Shown here piece by piece: positions 22,686 through 35,910 of a stretch of 64,000 bases of DNA. The stretch's first letter is position 1, and each line of letters begins with the position of its first letter. Location of the stretch: positions 32,252,508 through 32,316,507 of the forward strand of contig NC_064439.1 of assembly GCF_023343835.1 (NCBI RefSeq). Reading direction: 5' to 3'. Position numbers and translations under genes: made by a program. A model generated the notes under the pieces. That model was given only the letters and a program-made list of their open reading frames with translations. It was not told where the DNA came from and ran no database searches. Source of the DNA: Lagopus muta. Its lineage: Eukaryota > Chordata > Aves > Galliformes > Phasianidae.

Positions 22686-25600
22686 ATTAAATTTACCTGT
22701 TCTGTCTGATCCTTCTTGAGGCTGGATATTTAAAATAGCAGTGAGGAAGTACATGCATTGCAACAACTCTCAGTTTGTTCCCAGTTGATTCATATTTCAG
22801 AATTTAGTAGTCTTTTCATCATTCAGTCTGTTATGTACAATATTCATTTATGTCTCTTGAAGAGATATTGAGTTTGTAGTTCAAACTGTTGGATCTAGAA
22901 CAATTTTCTTCTGATTCCTGAAAATAACTACAATTGAAATGATTTGCTTTTAATAGCCTGCATGCAAACCTCAGCAGTGCACATAATAAGTTCTGAAATA
23001 TTATTGATAAAAATAGTAGTTTCTGGATCATCCTTGGATCTTGCTCTGAAATGGCAGAAGAAAACCATTTTAGAAAAAGTTGGATAAAGCAGAACTTGCA
23101 AGTGCAATATCTCCTCTGCAGACACATGCCTTCTGTAAGGGTAATTAATGATTCTTGTTAATAGCAAGATGTAATTTATAAAGAAGCCAGCTTAAGACAA
23201 TCATGAGAAAATGAGATAAATAATCAGCTGAAACAATAAAGATCAGTTGTGACATGATTGCAGTATTGAAGCACTCAGGAGATCTAATGCCTTTCTATTC
23301 ATTAACTGGAGTTGATGTAACATTACAGATGTTACTTATTCAAAGATGGTGTGCATCTGAGTCTATGCAGCATGTTTGTGAGAGCAGCTGCCAAGTTAAG
23401 TATATGTAGCTTCCTGGTTCTCTATGTAGAGAACAAGGATAACAGCAGGATCCGTAAGAACTTAAAATTTCAGAAAAGCGATTTTTAAGCTAATATATAG
23501 CTTTGGTGGATACAATATTCAGCTTTCATGTTTCAAGTGATGAGGAAGAAGACTTTCAGATCCCAAAATCTTCCCAGAAGACAGGTTAAACCGGAGAGGA
23601 TTAGTGTAACTAGGTTCCCCTTGCGGCACACTCCCATTTGGGTAACTCAGTAAGATACTGTATGGAAATGATGCTGTCCAGTTGGAAGATGCTTGAGCAA
23701 CCTAATACCTACCTGCATTATTGGAGTGAGAGGTGTTGTGTTACATAACTTGATGTCTCACCATTGCTATACATGCCAATAAAAGCTCAGACATAATTTT
23801 GTCTAAATTGTGAGCAGCTCACCAACCTCAGAATTTACAAATAGATGTCAGGTGTAGCATCTCCTTGACAGATCTACCCTATCTCCTTAAATGGGGCTGG
23901 TGGAAACTGTATTTCTCCTTGCAGCTTCTCTTTACAACTGTCTGCATTTTACTTAATGATCATGTATCTCTGCAAATTTTATACAGAACTTCATCTGGGC
24001 TTCATCGCTATATGCAGGCTGCTGAGCTGAAGCCTACTCTGCCCCCTCCCAGTTAGTGCAAGAGGACTTTGCCAGTTGTGTGCCACAAGACTAGCTGAGA
24101 AAGGCAAAAGGGACATCAAATGGGTAAAAAAACCCATTCCACATTATTTGCTCCCACTTCTGAGAACTTTGTTCCAGATCATATGTTAAACCTAAGGAAA
24201 ATGTTCTCTTTGTGGAAGTCAGGTTGCTAGTCCATGGGTCAAATTTTCTCACAGGCAACTGTAATGCCTATTATACCTATTTCCCAAGGAATAAAGTTCT
24301 GCTATATATCTGGCTTTCCTCAACTTACTTTTTCTCATGAGCTTCTTGCTGAAGTATATGGTTAAAGATGTGAATCAGAAAATCTGCCAGTGCAAGATGT
24401 TCTCCACCCATGTTTTATTACGTGCAAGTATGATAACTCTCCCTATTATTATGGTTGCCTGATATTTCCCATGATATAATCCTTTGAGTAACTTTCAACT
24501 TTTCCAAACACCATAGAAAATTTCTATGTTGGGTGTACAGTCCGTGGTGAACATACACATACACGCACGCATATATTTAAGCAGAAAATAAACTATCACT
24601 TCTAAGAAGGAGTATGGAGAAAAACCATGGTGTTCTTCCCATGCTAAAAATTTCTGTTGACCTTTTATTTGGAAAAACATAGGTCATCTTTCCCCTATCT
24701 TGAAATCTGGCAGCTTTTATTCATGTATGGCCTTTACTCAAGGACATGCCTTTTATCATCCCTTTGAGACACTCCCCAAACCTGCCATCATATAAGCCCT
24801 TGAAAAATTATAGCTCTCAAGAGCTTGGTAGGAGTATTTTAAGATTGACTGGACAACCAAGTCATCATCTCTCTTTTATTCTCAGTCTTTGAGTCACTGT
24901 ATCATGACTTATTCCATGGGCAGGTACACAAGTCCATGTATCTCAAAATATCCTATAGGCTGGGAATGAGGTTACTTGTACGAGAGGTGTAAGATGGTTG
25001 CTATAGATCTTATTATGAGAAAGTAGAGCATAGACAGCTATATACCTATATGCTTGTGTATGTGTACAAAAGCAGGCAGTCCTACCTTTTCAGCTAAATT
25101 TTGAAATGGATTATTGTTTTTTTGGTGGAGTCAGATCCTGCAGTTGATGGCAGAATGCACCCATACTTTCCAGAGCCTCTTGGAGAATGCAGGGATGGAT
25201 AATTTTTAGTTTCTGAACTAGATTTGGAGTCAGATAGGTAACAAAACTTTCAGAGCTGTGGCCTTGTGATAGTTCTAGGACAGCAGATACAACTTTGGTA
25301 CCTGGAAAGATTTACAATAAAAACCAGAAAAAATATACAGAGCTTAGAAATCAACAACTTTGCAAAGAGGTTTTTACAATTGCAATTTTGGACATTATTG
25401 CTTAGGTGCTGCCTAACTTTATGCAATAATCTTCTATAATGCCCATGGCAGGAATGTGTTCCCAAGGTCACGAATATTCCCCTGTGTTAGCAGTAGGATG
25501 AGCCAAGCTCATGCTCCTTGTCCATCGACCTAGCCCAGGTATTAGCAAGATTCATGCCAGGGTCTTCCTAGTATGTGTGATGGATCTTTAGGTCAGTAAC

Positions 25601-28600
25601 CTCTTAAGTGAATGACATAATATTTCTGCTGAAAAAAAAACCCAGCACATAATCATATAAGAAAATGCAGATTGAAGTCAATCAGATTTTTGCCTTCTCC
25701 TAACTTTTATGATCTTGCAACTTCAAAGACTTTTCTTCAACATTCTTTTATTGTCTTATCTTCCCAACACTGTTTTATGCTTACTTTGCCATCCATTATT
25801 CCCACCTCCTGTGGGTTGCCTTCCTTTCTCCATTGCAGTGCTGAAGGCTCTTAGAGTGAGCACTGCCTTTTTAATTAGTGTCTACGTGGCATCTAGCACA
25901 GCAGGCAACTGAATCTGGTCCCAAACATATAATTTATGTACCTTGTTTGAGTCACCTCACATCTGCTCATGTGATTTGTATGGCCAAATGTGTGACTGAT
26001 CTGAAAGTGTGGGGTGACAGTGCGCACCAGATATGATGGATCAAGAGTTCAGAGAAGTCCATAGACCAGAACTGCTGCTGCTAGAGAACATTTTGAAAAC
26101 AGTCCACTCGTTTCTATATGTAAAACTATTACTTGACAATGGTCAAAGGGAGAGTGCATTTCTTTACTGGGGAGGATCGGGAAAAGAAGAAAAAAAGGAA
26201 GAAAAAATGAAAGCAGTGTATTGTGTTCTTATCTTGGCAGAAGGGTCTTTACATAGTGAAAGCAACAAACAAAACTAACCAAGGATCACAGATGCGAAGA
26301 CTCTAGTCTGTGATATAAGAATTTCTAACATGGGAGAGAATTGCATCTCTAGCAATAAAAGGGAGATAGAAAGGGGAAAATAGAGTTATGTTCAGCTACA
26401 AAAAATTGAAATTTAAGGTACAGTAGTGTTATTTTTATAACAACCATTATTCTGACAAGAAAATCTGAAGCTTCTTTAGTCTCAATTAGACAACGTTGGA
26501 AATTGCATTGGAATAAAATGAAGAAGAAAGATACAGTAAGGCTTACAGTTATTTACCACTGCAAGATATGCTAATATCTGCTAGAATTTACTGGTATGTG
26601 TAGCATTTGTGCACAGTGCCTGCAACAAGGGACAAGGCATTGAACACATGAATGAGTGGGATTTCAAGGAGAGAAGAGGTGAAACGTAGAATTTGGACCA
26701 TAGGGAGAAGTGAGATCCTTTTTCATTAAGGGATGAAAAGTTTGATCCAGTACACACTGAAGTCAGGGGAAATATTTACATCAATTTATTCCTTGCCCAG
26801 TGATGCAGGGTGTAATAAACACGATCAGAGTGAGCTGCAAACCAAATGCACTGCAGCATGGACAATAACGAGCAAGAGTCAAGAAAAGTCCATCAGCTCC
26901 ATGAGAGGTTTCATCATTTGTATGCATTGCTGCCAAAGTAAGGAAAGATTTTTCCCCCACAACTGGTGTTTGTTTAGATGTGGGTGTAGGCTCTCCTAGC
27001 TACTACTGGCACATATGTGGGTTCTTGGATAATTTTTTGGCTTTCACATAGTGTTGTGGTTGTGGATTTTAATAGCAAGAGTGGTGTGCTTCAGTGTGAA
27101 AGGAAACTGACATCTGACTATGAAATGATGATGTAGATATTTTCCTGATGATTATTTAATCAAACAGGAGAACTGAGAGTGTCAAACGAGTACTAGCAAT
27201 TTATCAAGAGCAAGTTGTAGAAGGAAGTGTTCTCTGAAACATCAGAGTGCTAATTACCACTGACATTTCCCCAAGGGGAACAGCATTTTTAATTGTTACA
27301 AATATAATCACACTTCTATAGAGAAATGGGAACGGAATCCTCTCAAGCCTGTTTCTGGAAATAGAAATGTCTGAAGTTTCCATGCGGAAAAAATTTTGTG
27401 ATAAGAAATTACTGGGTACACCAGAATAAATATGACATTGGAAAGGTTAACTAAAATATCAGCTACTGTGCACTAATTTCCAGAAGAAAATACATTTAAC
27501 AGCAGCGTCTGGGTTAAGCCCTGGTTCTGCTGCAGCTTCCCTAGCTGGGCTGGGCTGCAGGCAAAAGCCCTTAGCTACCCATATTCCTCCTTTCATTCTT
27601 ACAGTTGTGCAAATAGTGGGATTTTTCCTGACAGGATGCTCTAGGAGTGAAGGTGCTCAGTGCAGGTGCTAACTTTTTGGTTGGCTGTCGCTTGTAGACT
27701 GTTTAAATGAACTGAGTCAATTTACTTGCCACTAAAATCTGCTTACCAGTTTTGGCAATGCCTTTATTAATTAAGGTAGCTGTGCTGCCCTGAGGATCAG
27801 GGAGGTAAGTTTGGTAGGAGCAGATTATGTCTTTTACTGAACCAGGTGATACGGCTGGAAAAAGGAAAGTGAATTTTCATGAGAGCAGCAAATCACTTAT
27901 TCTGTCAGCTGAAGCAATTAAAAACCTTTTAAACTAAAAATTGTATGAGGTGTTTTAACTTTTCTGCTCTTACAGAAGATTAACACGGGGGGGCAAAGGG
28001 TACTTAATCCCTCCTTAATAGTGTGTACTCTGCCATACGATGCTGTCACCAGTACAGGTCTGCCCAGAACCAACTTTCTCCCTTCTGCTTGGTCAGGTGC
28101 TGTGCCTGTCCCAGTAGCACGTAGATCACAAGCAGGCACCTCTAACTAAACTGTGATTTGTAGAAGTTGCAGTCTTTCTGTTCAGAGGTGTTGATTTAGC
28201 TAGCAGAGGCTGAATATCAGTGAATAATACAATCTGATAAGTAATCTACACGATTTAGGATTTCAGCTGGTAAATTTGTGGAAAAAAACACCCAGTACCG
28301 CACAGCTAGGCTAAGAACTATTTGGTTTTACTCCTTTTTCATTAAGGACTTTGGCCCTTCTTCAATTGAAATCAATGGAAATTCAACTCCAGGTGAAGGA
28401 GACACCACTCAGTAATACTGACACAGTCATTCCAATTTAGCTCAGGCTGCATTTATTCTATTACAATGCTCCCTGCCCCTTAGCTAAAATCAAAGGGATT
28501 GCTCTTGTTCTACGTTAAAAAAAAAAAGACAATACACATAGAAAAGAGTCATACTGAAACAAAATGTAGAATACAAACTAGCTACCACTTTGTTAATATG

Positions 28601-29879
28601 CTAAAAAGGGAAGATATTCAGGAAGCTGTAAATAGCTTAGAAGAATGTAGATAACTGATTACAGAAAGATTTGTTGAAGTTTTACTTCACCATATAGCTG
28701 AATACAGAATTAAGTAATAAAAACAAAGAACAGAAATTTCACACATTTTAACTCTGAATTCGTCTACAATCAGGAGTTGCATGTGCAAACAGTTGATTTG
28801 CTATGGCTTTGCTTATCTAGACTTTACATGATGCACCTTCTTGAAAACTGAGCATAATTAAGTGCACATGTATGCACAGCATTTTCTAGAAAACCCTTTT
28901 TTTTCCCTTTTTTCTCCAAGGAGCTGTGTATAAATAGGACTTAACTTTTTTGTAGATGTTTCATGGCATTCCCTTCCATCAGACCATGAAATCACAGATG
29001 GGTTCCTCAGCCACTCATTTTTTTCCAAATCATCTCAGTCCTGTTGTGAAAACACGCAGATCTTTCCAACTCCAACTTCTGTGACCTTGTGTTTGACACC
29101 AGTTTGACGAAGGGCCTTGGCTTATGCTGACAATAGAAGGGATTTCCAGTCCAAGCATTTCACAGGAACAGACCTTCTTAGCTGCCAAAGATCAAACATA
29201 AGGAGGTGAATTCATTCTACTACAGTCAATTTCTTGAGCTTACCTTAACACTTACAGAAAAATTACAGCTTGCAAGACGAGTCCTCTAAATGAGGCCAGT
29301 ATTTCAAAGGGCTCACTGGAATACTGCATTCGAAGATATACAGATGATGTTAAGTCTTTGCAGTAATGCCTAGTAATTACATTTTATAGACTACTAAAAG
29401 CATGCAGTACTTTCAATTATAATTTAACAATGACAAAAGGTTCTTAAAATAACTTTAGAAAGCAAAGCCTTGAAGTATTTGACAGGATTTCACCCATTAC
29501 AGACTTAACATATATTTCAGCTTTATACAAACACTTTTTTCCTGGATGTCTGAAGCTATTCCTTCCAATGCAAAGTTGGAAAGCTATGAGATCGTTTTCC
29601 TCTGAAACAGTAAAAAGAATTCACTGAACAATTCATGATGTCAGGAGGTGATTTGACTGATCACACTTGATGTGATTTGACTCCACAGAGGTATGATGCA
29701 TGAGTTAAGACAGAAGAACTTTTGGCAATTTGTTCCCAACTTATAATGGGACATCAGCGCTTCTTGAAAGCTAATCCAACATACAGGAAGCATCCCATTT
29801 TCTGAAGATCTATCTCTATTTTTACCATTACAGATAATATTCCTTAGTAAGCCTTTAGACTTTGGTCTGCTTAACATTA

Positions 29880-29917
<38 letters not shown>

Positions 29918-30099
29918 AGTTATGAACATTTATCTCTCACTGAGGAAGATAAGTGTCCCCTAGGAGAGACATGATAGAAAGATTTGTGAGATCTAACAGA
30001 TTTGTATAAGACAATCATGACAGGTATTTCATAATGGAAAGATTCTCAAAAAGATAGCTCTTTAGCATACAGATGAGTTTGCTACCTTAGCAGATGTTC
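22686..30099. other. AT-rich desert, no gene recognised
   Basis: I find no coding exon or RNA gene. A run of 33 T lies at 29884-29916. Some stretches (28840-29110, 23590-23640) are GC-richer and may be old unrecognised repeats. Confidence 0.55.
29884..29916. repeat. Poly-T run (33 T)
   Basis: Uninterrupted T tract. On the minus strand it is a poly-A that could mark an old retroposition, but no source gene is recognisable before it. Confidence 0.95.
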
Positions 30100-30460
30100 A
30101 CCTTTTAAATAAAAATACGCTTTTAAGAGACTCTCTGAAATGTCACAGTTATCCCCATTATTAAAAGATATCTTGATTTATGTTATTACAATTGTTGAAA
30201 CACTGCTGAGCAACAGGTTTTGAAAGCGGTACTTTACCTGCCCTGCAAGACATTTAATTAATTCCACACTTTCATTGTAGACACTGCAATTAAAATAATT
30301 CTTGACTACCTCATGGAATTTTAAACATTTTCAAGAAATGAATTCAATACAAGATAGTGTGTGTGCAATTCTGCAACTAGGTCTCCCAGCTGTGCAATAA
30401 ATTGCTGGGAGAAACAATTAGTGTAGAGTCATTTGTTAGAGAATGAACCAAAAATGTATC
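30100..30460. promoter_or_regulatory. Candidate distal regulatory block with hairpin
   Basis: AT-rich complex sequence with CATTTAATTAATTCC near 30251, GCAATTAAAATAATTC near 30286 and a 9-bp perfect inverted repeat whose loop carries CAATAAA (HOX13-like). Possible distal enhancer; inference. Confidence 0.32.
30382..30412. repeat. Perfect 9-bp inverted repeat, 13-base loop
   Basis: TCTCCCAGC and GCTGGGAGA flank TGTGCAATAAATT. The loop holds CAATAAA at 30395-30401. Confidence 0.88.
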
Positions 30461-31063
30461 TAAAAATGCCAGTACTAAATGTGCTGACAATTAAGAGCAA
30501 ATTACTTAGCAAAGATGCCATGTGTTCATATGTTGCTTCAGCTACATGCTTTTGATGTTTACACCACATTTTTGTTTAAGACCTAATTGTGTGTTTTGTT
30601 CAGTTTTGCATCTGTATGAAATAAGATGATATGATTCCATCACTTTTTAGGGAGGACTCCCTGGTGACTCCAGTTATCACCATACCTTCTCATTCCAAGG
30701 GCAAAAATATTTTTAATTAAATGTGATGCAAATCTTACTCATTCATTTTGATTATTTTCCCCCTGCCCCCCAGAAAGTTTTATAGGGCAACAGAATGAGA
30801 AACAGAAGTGGCTTGCAGTGAATTGATATTACAAGAAAACATCTTTCTGGCTGTTATTGTCCTATCAAATGAAAACTAGATTAGACAAAGCATTTATTAA
30901 CCCTTTGATGAGGACATTCTGCATTGGTTGGACTTTTATGATGGCCTAAAAGCTCTCAATCCCAAAGAGTGTACTCTGTAGAATGGTTTGCATTGCTACA
31001 TTTCACTAAATGGCCCTAGACAGATACACAGTTTTTTGATCAGATTTGGCTTTACAGTGCACA

Positions 31064-31300
31064 TTAATCATAGAATCATAGACTCACAGAATAGCTCAGG
31101 TTGAAGAAGGACTTAAAGATCATGCAGTCCAACTGCAACCTAACCATACTACTCTGACACTAACAGCCCTCCACTAAATCATGTCCCCGAGCAACACATC
31201 CAAACGGTTTTTAAACACATTCAGGGATGGTGACTCAACCAACTCCCTGGGGAGCCTATTCCAGTGCTTGACAACCCTGTCTGTAATGATGTTTTTTAAT
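31064..31300 (-). mobile_element. CR1 LINE 3' fragment, antisense
   Basis: Begins with the reverse complement of the CR1 tail (ATCATAGAATCATAGA) and continues through reverse-complement CR1 3' UTR (AACTCCCTGGGGAGCCTATT). Only the last roughly 230 bases remain. Confidence 0.92.
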
Positions 31301-34300
31301 GTGTTGCAAAGACATGTTGATAGTGTTTAAGAATAGATTTACAGTTTACATATTTCCAAAGCGCTTAAGTAACTGAGAACTGATCCTCTTCCCTGAAATA
31401 ATAAGATCTGACAGAAGGAATCTCTGGAACTCTCTCTGAAGTCCAGAGAGGAGGTAACACTTTGGGAGCAGTAAGTGGCAGCTTTACTAGTCATGCTTGG
31501 TGAGTTTGAACCTCAGTCTCCCATAGCCTACTAATAGCAACTTGTTCCCATCAACATGTTTCTGTACAAAGCTGAAACCAAGGTGACATACACACATGCA
31601 GTGGAAGACCAAAACAGGAGTTATTCCCATCCAGTCAGTTTATTAAAATCTGAAACTGTGATGGAGCTTTCCAAATGATACTGTGCTAGAAATGTATCCT
31701 GCTAATCCAGAAAACTAATTGTAGAGCAATAAACTTCAAAATCTGTTGCACTTCTGTCACATTTCAATCAGACTTATTTCAAGATTACTTAATTTGCTCC
31801 TTCCAAATCTGTTTTGGATAAAAATAAATGGAAATTACTGTGACATGCATATAACACTGCTGTGAATTAATAGTGCTTCATAGTTAGAAGGCAGGGAAAA
31901 GATCTGTATTAGCACCTACAGCAAAGATTCACTGAAAGAACTTCTCTTTGTCAACTCATTTGCCATACTTGGTTAAGGGTCTAGAGCTTTCTTAAAAGGT
32001 AAATCAGGACAACGGTCTGGGAATTTGTTAATAGTGAACCATGAGAGCACTTATTTCCAGTGCTCCTGACAACATTTCTAAGGCTTATTACTTCAAGTTT
32101 CAGCCAGATCAAATCATTAAAATTGTTCTAATTGAATAAGTACTTTGCTATAGATCTATCCAGTCATTTGTAAACATTGTGCATTCATAGAGAACATCAC
32201 CAACTTCTTCACCTGTCGTAGGTCTTAATGGCTGTAGGTCCATATTTATAGGTCATACAATATGTAGAGATGAGATTGATTGGTAACGTAATCTTTAGGG
32301 TAATGAAGCCAACTCATCCCTCAATAGATTAATTTTCTCCTGCTTATGTCATTTCATTAGATTTTTGGAAGCTTTCAAACCCTTTTATGATGCTAAAAGA
32401 CAAGTAAGCATTACAATTCTTGCCTCTTCAGAGCTGAGACTTGCTAGAAATTTTGGAAGAATGAGGAATAATGTATTGTAGCTATGTCCTTTCACTGAGA
32501 TCCCGTTTCATAACAGACTTCATTTTTGGACAGCGAAACAGTAAGGAACGTGACAGAGAAAATGGATAACTGTATTTTCTTTATCTGGGCAAAAGTTAAT
32601 CTGTCTAAAATGCTGACAATATTAAGGTCAACAAAAATAGCTTTGCCCTTAGGATTCCAATTATCTACATTTCCTATCTTCTAAATCTCTAAATCGCATT
32701 GTAATCCCCTTTCCTGCAAGGAAGCCATCTTATTCAAGAACTTTATTTCCCACAAAATGGGAATTTTTTAGGTTTCTTTTTTCTTCTTTTTTTTTTTCTT
32801 TCTCGTTTTTAGCCTTACTAGCTGTGCATTAATATTTTACTTTTTACTTTTCTTTGTTCTTTTAAGAAAATATCTCAGTGAAAACCATAATCTTCTGAGA
32901 ATATGCACCAGAGAAATATTTCCTTCCTTCTGTTGGCCACTGTCTTCCTTCCATTTTCCATTTCCACTTCAAACTCCTCTCTCTCATTTACAGAGTCCCT
33001 GTGAGTATCTTCAGTTATGTTTCATTTCACACTCTTCTTTCCTCAACTTCTCTTATTCTAATATCCATTAGCAGAAAGTGACCTTATTGAGACTTCTTTT
33101 ATCTTTCTCAATTTAGGACAAGCATTCTGACATCTTCCAGTGCAAGGAACACATTCTTCTTTCTTCTACCAGACTCTTCATTCTTGTTTAGATCTTCTTT
33201 CTTCCTTTCTTCCTTTCTTCCTTTCTTCCTTTCTTCCTTTTAAGATCACTTACTTCTTTGGGCCAGCAGTCTTTTGACTTGCATTTCTTGCCTTGAAAAC
33301 TGTGCTATAATTCTTTCAGTACTACCGAAGTACTGTGTCATATTATTATGAGTAGAAAGTAATGGTTTCTATTTATACATATAATGCAGTTATATTAATA
33401 CAGATGTTAAAATACAAGTCTTTTGGCATGGTTGTGTTCAAATCTGATCCAATTTTGCATTCACTTTTTTTCTATTGTTCTAACATTTTTTAATACTTTT
33501 CTACAGTGGCTGGCTAATAAAGTTTTTCATTTGTTGAAAGTTTTGGAAGCGTGACTCCTTCGTTTATTAAAGAAAATATTAAATGCTGATTTGAATGTGA
33601 TCCATAAGTAGGCAGAGATATTTTAATGGAATAGTGTTTTTCAGACTGTCAGATATGGCAATACTTAACTTTTGGAAGCTGAACACATGCAAAATGGGAA
33701 GTAAGATTCATTTTTAAGAGCAAGAATAATTAGACATTGAAATAAGTTTGATATGCAACAAATTTTTCTTTTTAAACTTTTTCATCAAGATTAGATTTTG
33801 ATAACATCTTAAAGTAGATATAATTTAGTTCAGACAGAATTTCTGAGTTAGACTCAGGGATTTCCAGATGAGTTTCCTCAACTCACCATCAGACAAGATG
33901 GCTGTTATCTGTACAGTCTATGTGTGAAGGCCTGGCCATGTTCCAGTAAACTCCTGATTTCAATGGGGTCAAGAGTTTAACCTGGATGTATATGAAAAAC
34001 TGCAGCCATGAACAAACAGCGAAGCCTCCCTTTGACAGTCATTACTTGCTGGCCACTGGTGGATCCCACGTTCCAAAATGTCCTAAGGCAGACTTGTGCC
34101 AACAACAATTTTGCATGGTTCTCACTAACGCTGGTTTATCAAGTGACATGACAGCTTTAAATGTTTTCAGATACACACCCTGTTTTCTTGCTTTGCAGAA
34201 CAGGAATGAGTTTTGATACGTGCTTTAAGATAAGCAAGTACTTTGCAGAGCTCAGGTAAAACATACGGCAGTCTTGGCTTGCTAACAAGATGGTTGTTTT

Positions 34301-34869
34301 CTTGTCAATGAAGGAGGAGAGAGAGTATTTTTATTTTGTTTTTCAGGTTGGATTTCATGAGAGGTTGCATCATGAGAAAGAAACCTTCAACCCTTTCATG
34401 CTGCAGCAGAGTTTAACTCAGAGTATTTCTTCCCATGCAGTCAGAATCATATTTCTGAGTGCAATAACCCTGTGTCGAAAGGCTACTGCGTGCCAGCTCT
34501 GAAAACTAGAAGTCTCTCTATAGCAGCTTAGGCTTCTTGCCACAGTCTTGGCTTAAAGTATTCACTTCAAGAAGTGCTGTTTTTTCACCACATCACTGAG
34601 CACAATATTGATGAGTTTTTTGCCTCTCTGTTAGTACCTACCAGCTTCAAACTGGGTTAGATTTTGAAGGCAGCTACATCCAAATCCTGAGAAGCACCGA
34701 GGTGGAGGGCTAGATACTAAAATAACTCCGAGGACCTGTGGCCTTTTGCTCTGGGAGCTATGCTGAAAACACTGTCTGACAAATTTCACGTATGTTTTTT
34801 GAATAGCTGTCTGATGGTAGCATCATTGACTGTTATTGTTTAAAGAGAAACATAGACAATGAATGCTCT
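31301..34869. other. AT-rich desert, no gene recognised
   Basis: No coding exon recognised. Pyrimidine-rich stretch from about 32780 to 33240. Confidence 0.55.
33193..33242. repeat. (CTTCCTTT)n microsatellite
   Basis: About five to six tandem CTTCCTTT units, all pyrimidine on this strand. Confidence 0.93.
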
Positions 34870-35330
34870 ACTGAGAGAGGTATTTGAATGATTTTAATGA
34901 ATTATGCAGGCTTTTTTTAATGTAGGTGATCATCTGGCAAAGGTTAGGTTGAGCCCATCACTCATTCACTTGTGACCTGTCAAACACATAAAAATACAAA
35001 CATCTACCAATAAGAAGCTAACGCCTTAGACTACAACAGCTCTTCACAGAGTACTTCAAAGTTCCCAAATGAAATAGCAGGTCATTTCCAATAATGACCA
35101 CACAATCAAACGATCAAGTATAATTAAAACAAGAGATTAATCATTTTTGCCTGCGTCTGCACTCCTGCTTAAACACTGTCTGCATGCCACTATGTAATTA
35201 AGCACCTAACTAACTGCCAAACTCTCTTTCTGAATCCAGCATTTCACTCTTTATCTCTCACTCTCACTCATCCTGACTTGCATGTTAATATCAGATTGGA
35301 AAAAGGCAGAGAACCAGTGTTTGCTCTCAC
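34870..35330. promoter_or_regulatory. Candidate distal regulatory block
   Basis: TTTTAATGAATTATGC near 34891, CACATAAAAATAC near 34985, ATAATTAAAAC near 35121, GATTAATC near 35136 and TGTAATTAAGC near 35193 cluster in sequence without simple repeats. Resembles conserved desert enhancers; unverified. Confidence 0.3.
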
Positions 35331-35689
35331 AGAAGTTATTGGCAAAACTCCCGCTGGCTCCAAAGCTTACTTCCCCCATATGTACATGCTTACCTGCTCA
35401 TAGCTTTGTGGTAAAGAGAAGTATTTTCTTTAAAACTCAATTATGTCTAACTTAAAGAAAACAAAAAGGCAATCACTGAAAAGTCTTTGTTGCATCTCAG
35501 CACACGCTATTCTCTTTAATAAAAGATTAAGATCCATTAACCCAAGAACTGTCAAATCTCATCCAGAATAACCGTGCTTAATGCTAAAGCTGGCTTATAA
35601 AGTGTGGGAGGACAGATAAACTATCTTTTCCCCTGGGTTCCCTCTTTTTCTTTTTCCTTTCCTTTTCAAACGACCCTCCCCAAATAATA

Positions 35690-35910
35690 GAACATAGTGT
35701 TTTATGTTTCAAATGTACCATATGGCATGACGTGAGTGCAGTTTAATTACATATTAGCATATTCTTACAACAAGGGTTGGCTGTTTAAAGCAGCTTGACA
35801 AAACATGAATTAAAATATATGCATGAACACTTTTGGACTAAATCTGTCTTTGTCATTACGAACACTTTTAAAATTGTGAATGTGTAATGATCTCACTAAA
35901 CTTTCACAGC
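35690..35910. promoter_or_regulatory. Candidate distal regulatory block
   Basis: CCATATGG palindrome-like E-box near 35719, CATGACGTGAG near 35727, GTTTAATTAC near 35741, CATGAATTAAAA near 35804 and GTAATGATC near 35885. Motif density suggests regulation; not tested. Confidence 0.28.

Noticed and set aside
29884-29916. Processed pseudogene tail
   Set aside because: The 33-T run could be a minus-strand poly-A, but the adjacent sequence shows no coding similarity or target-site duplication that I can see.
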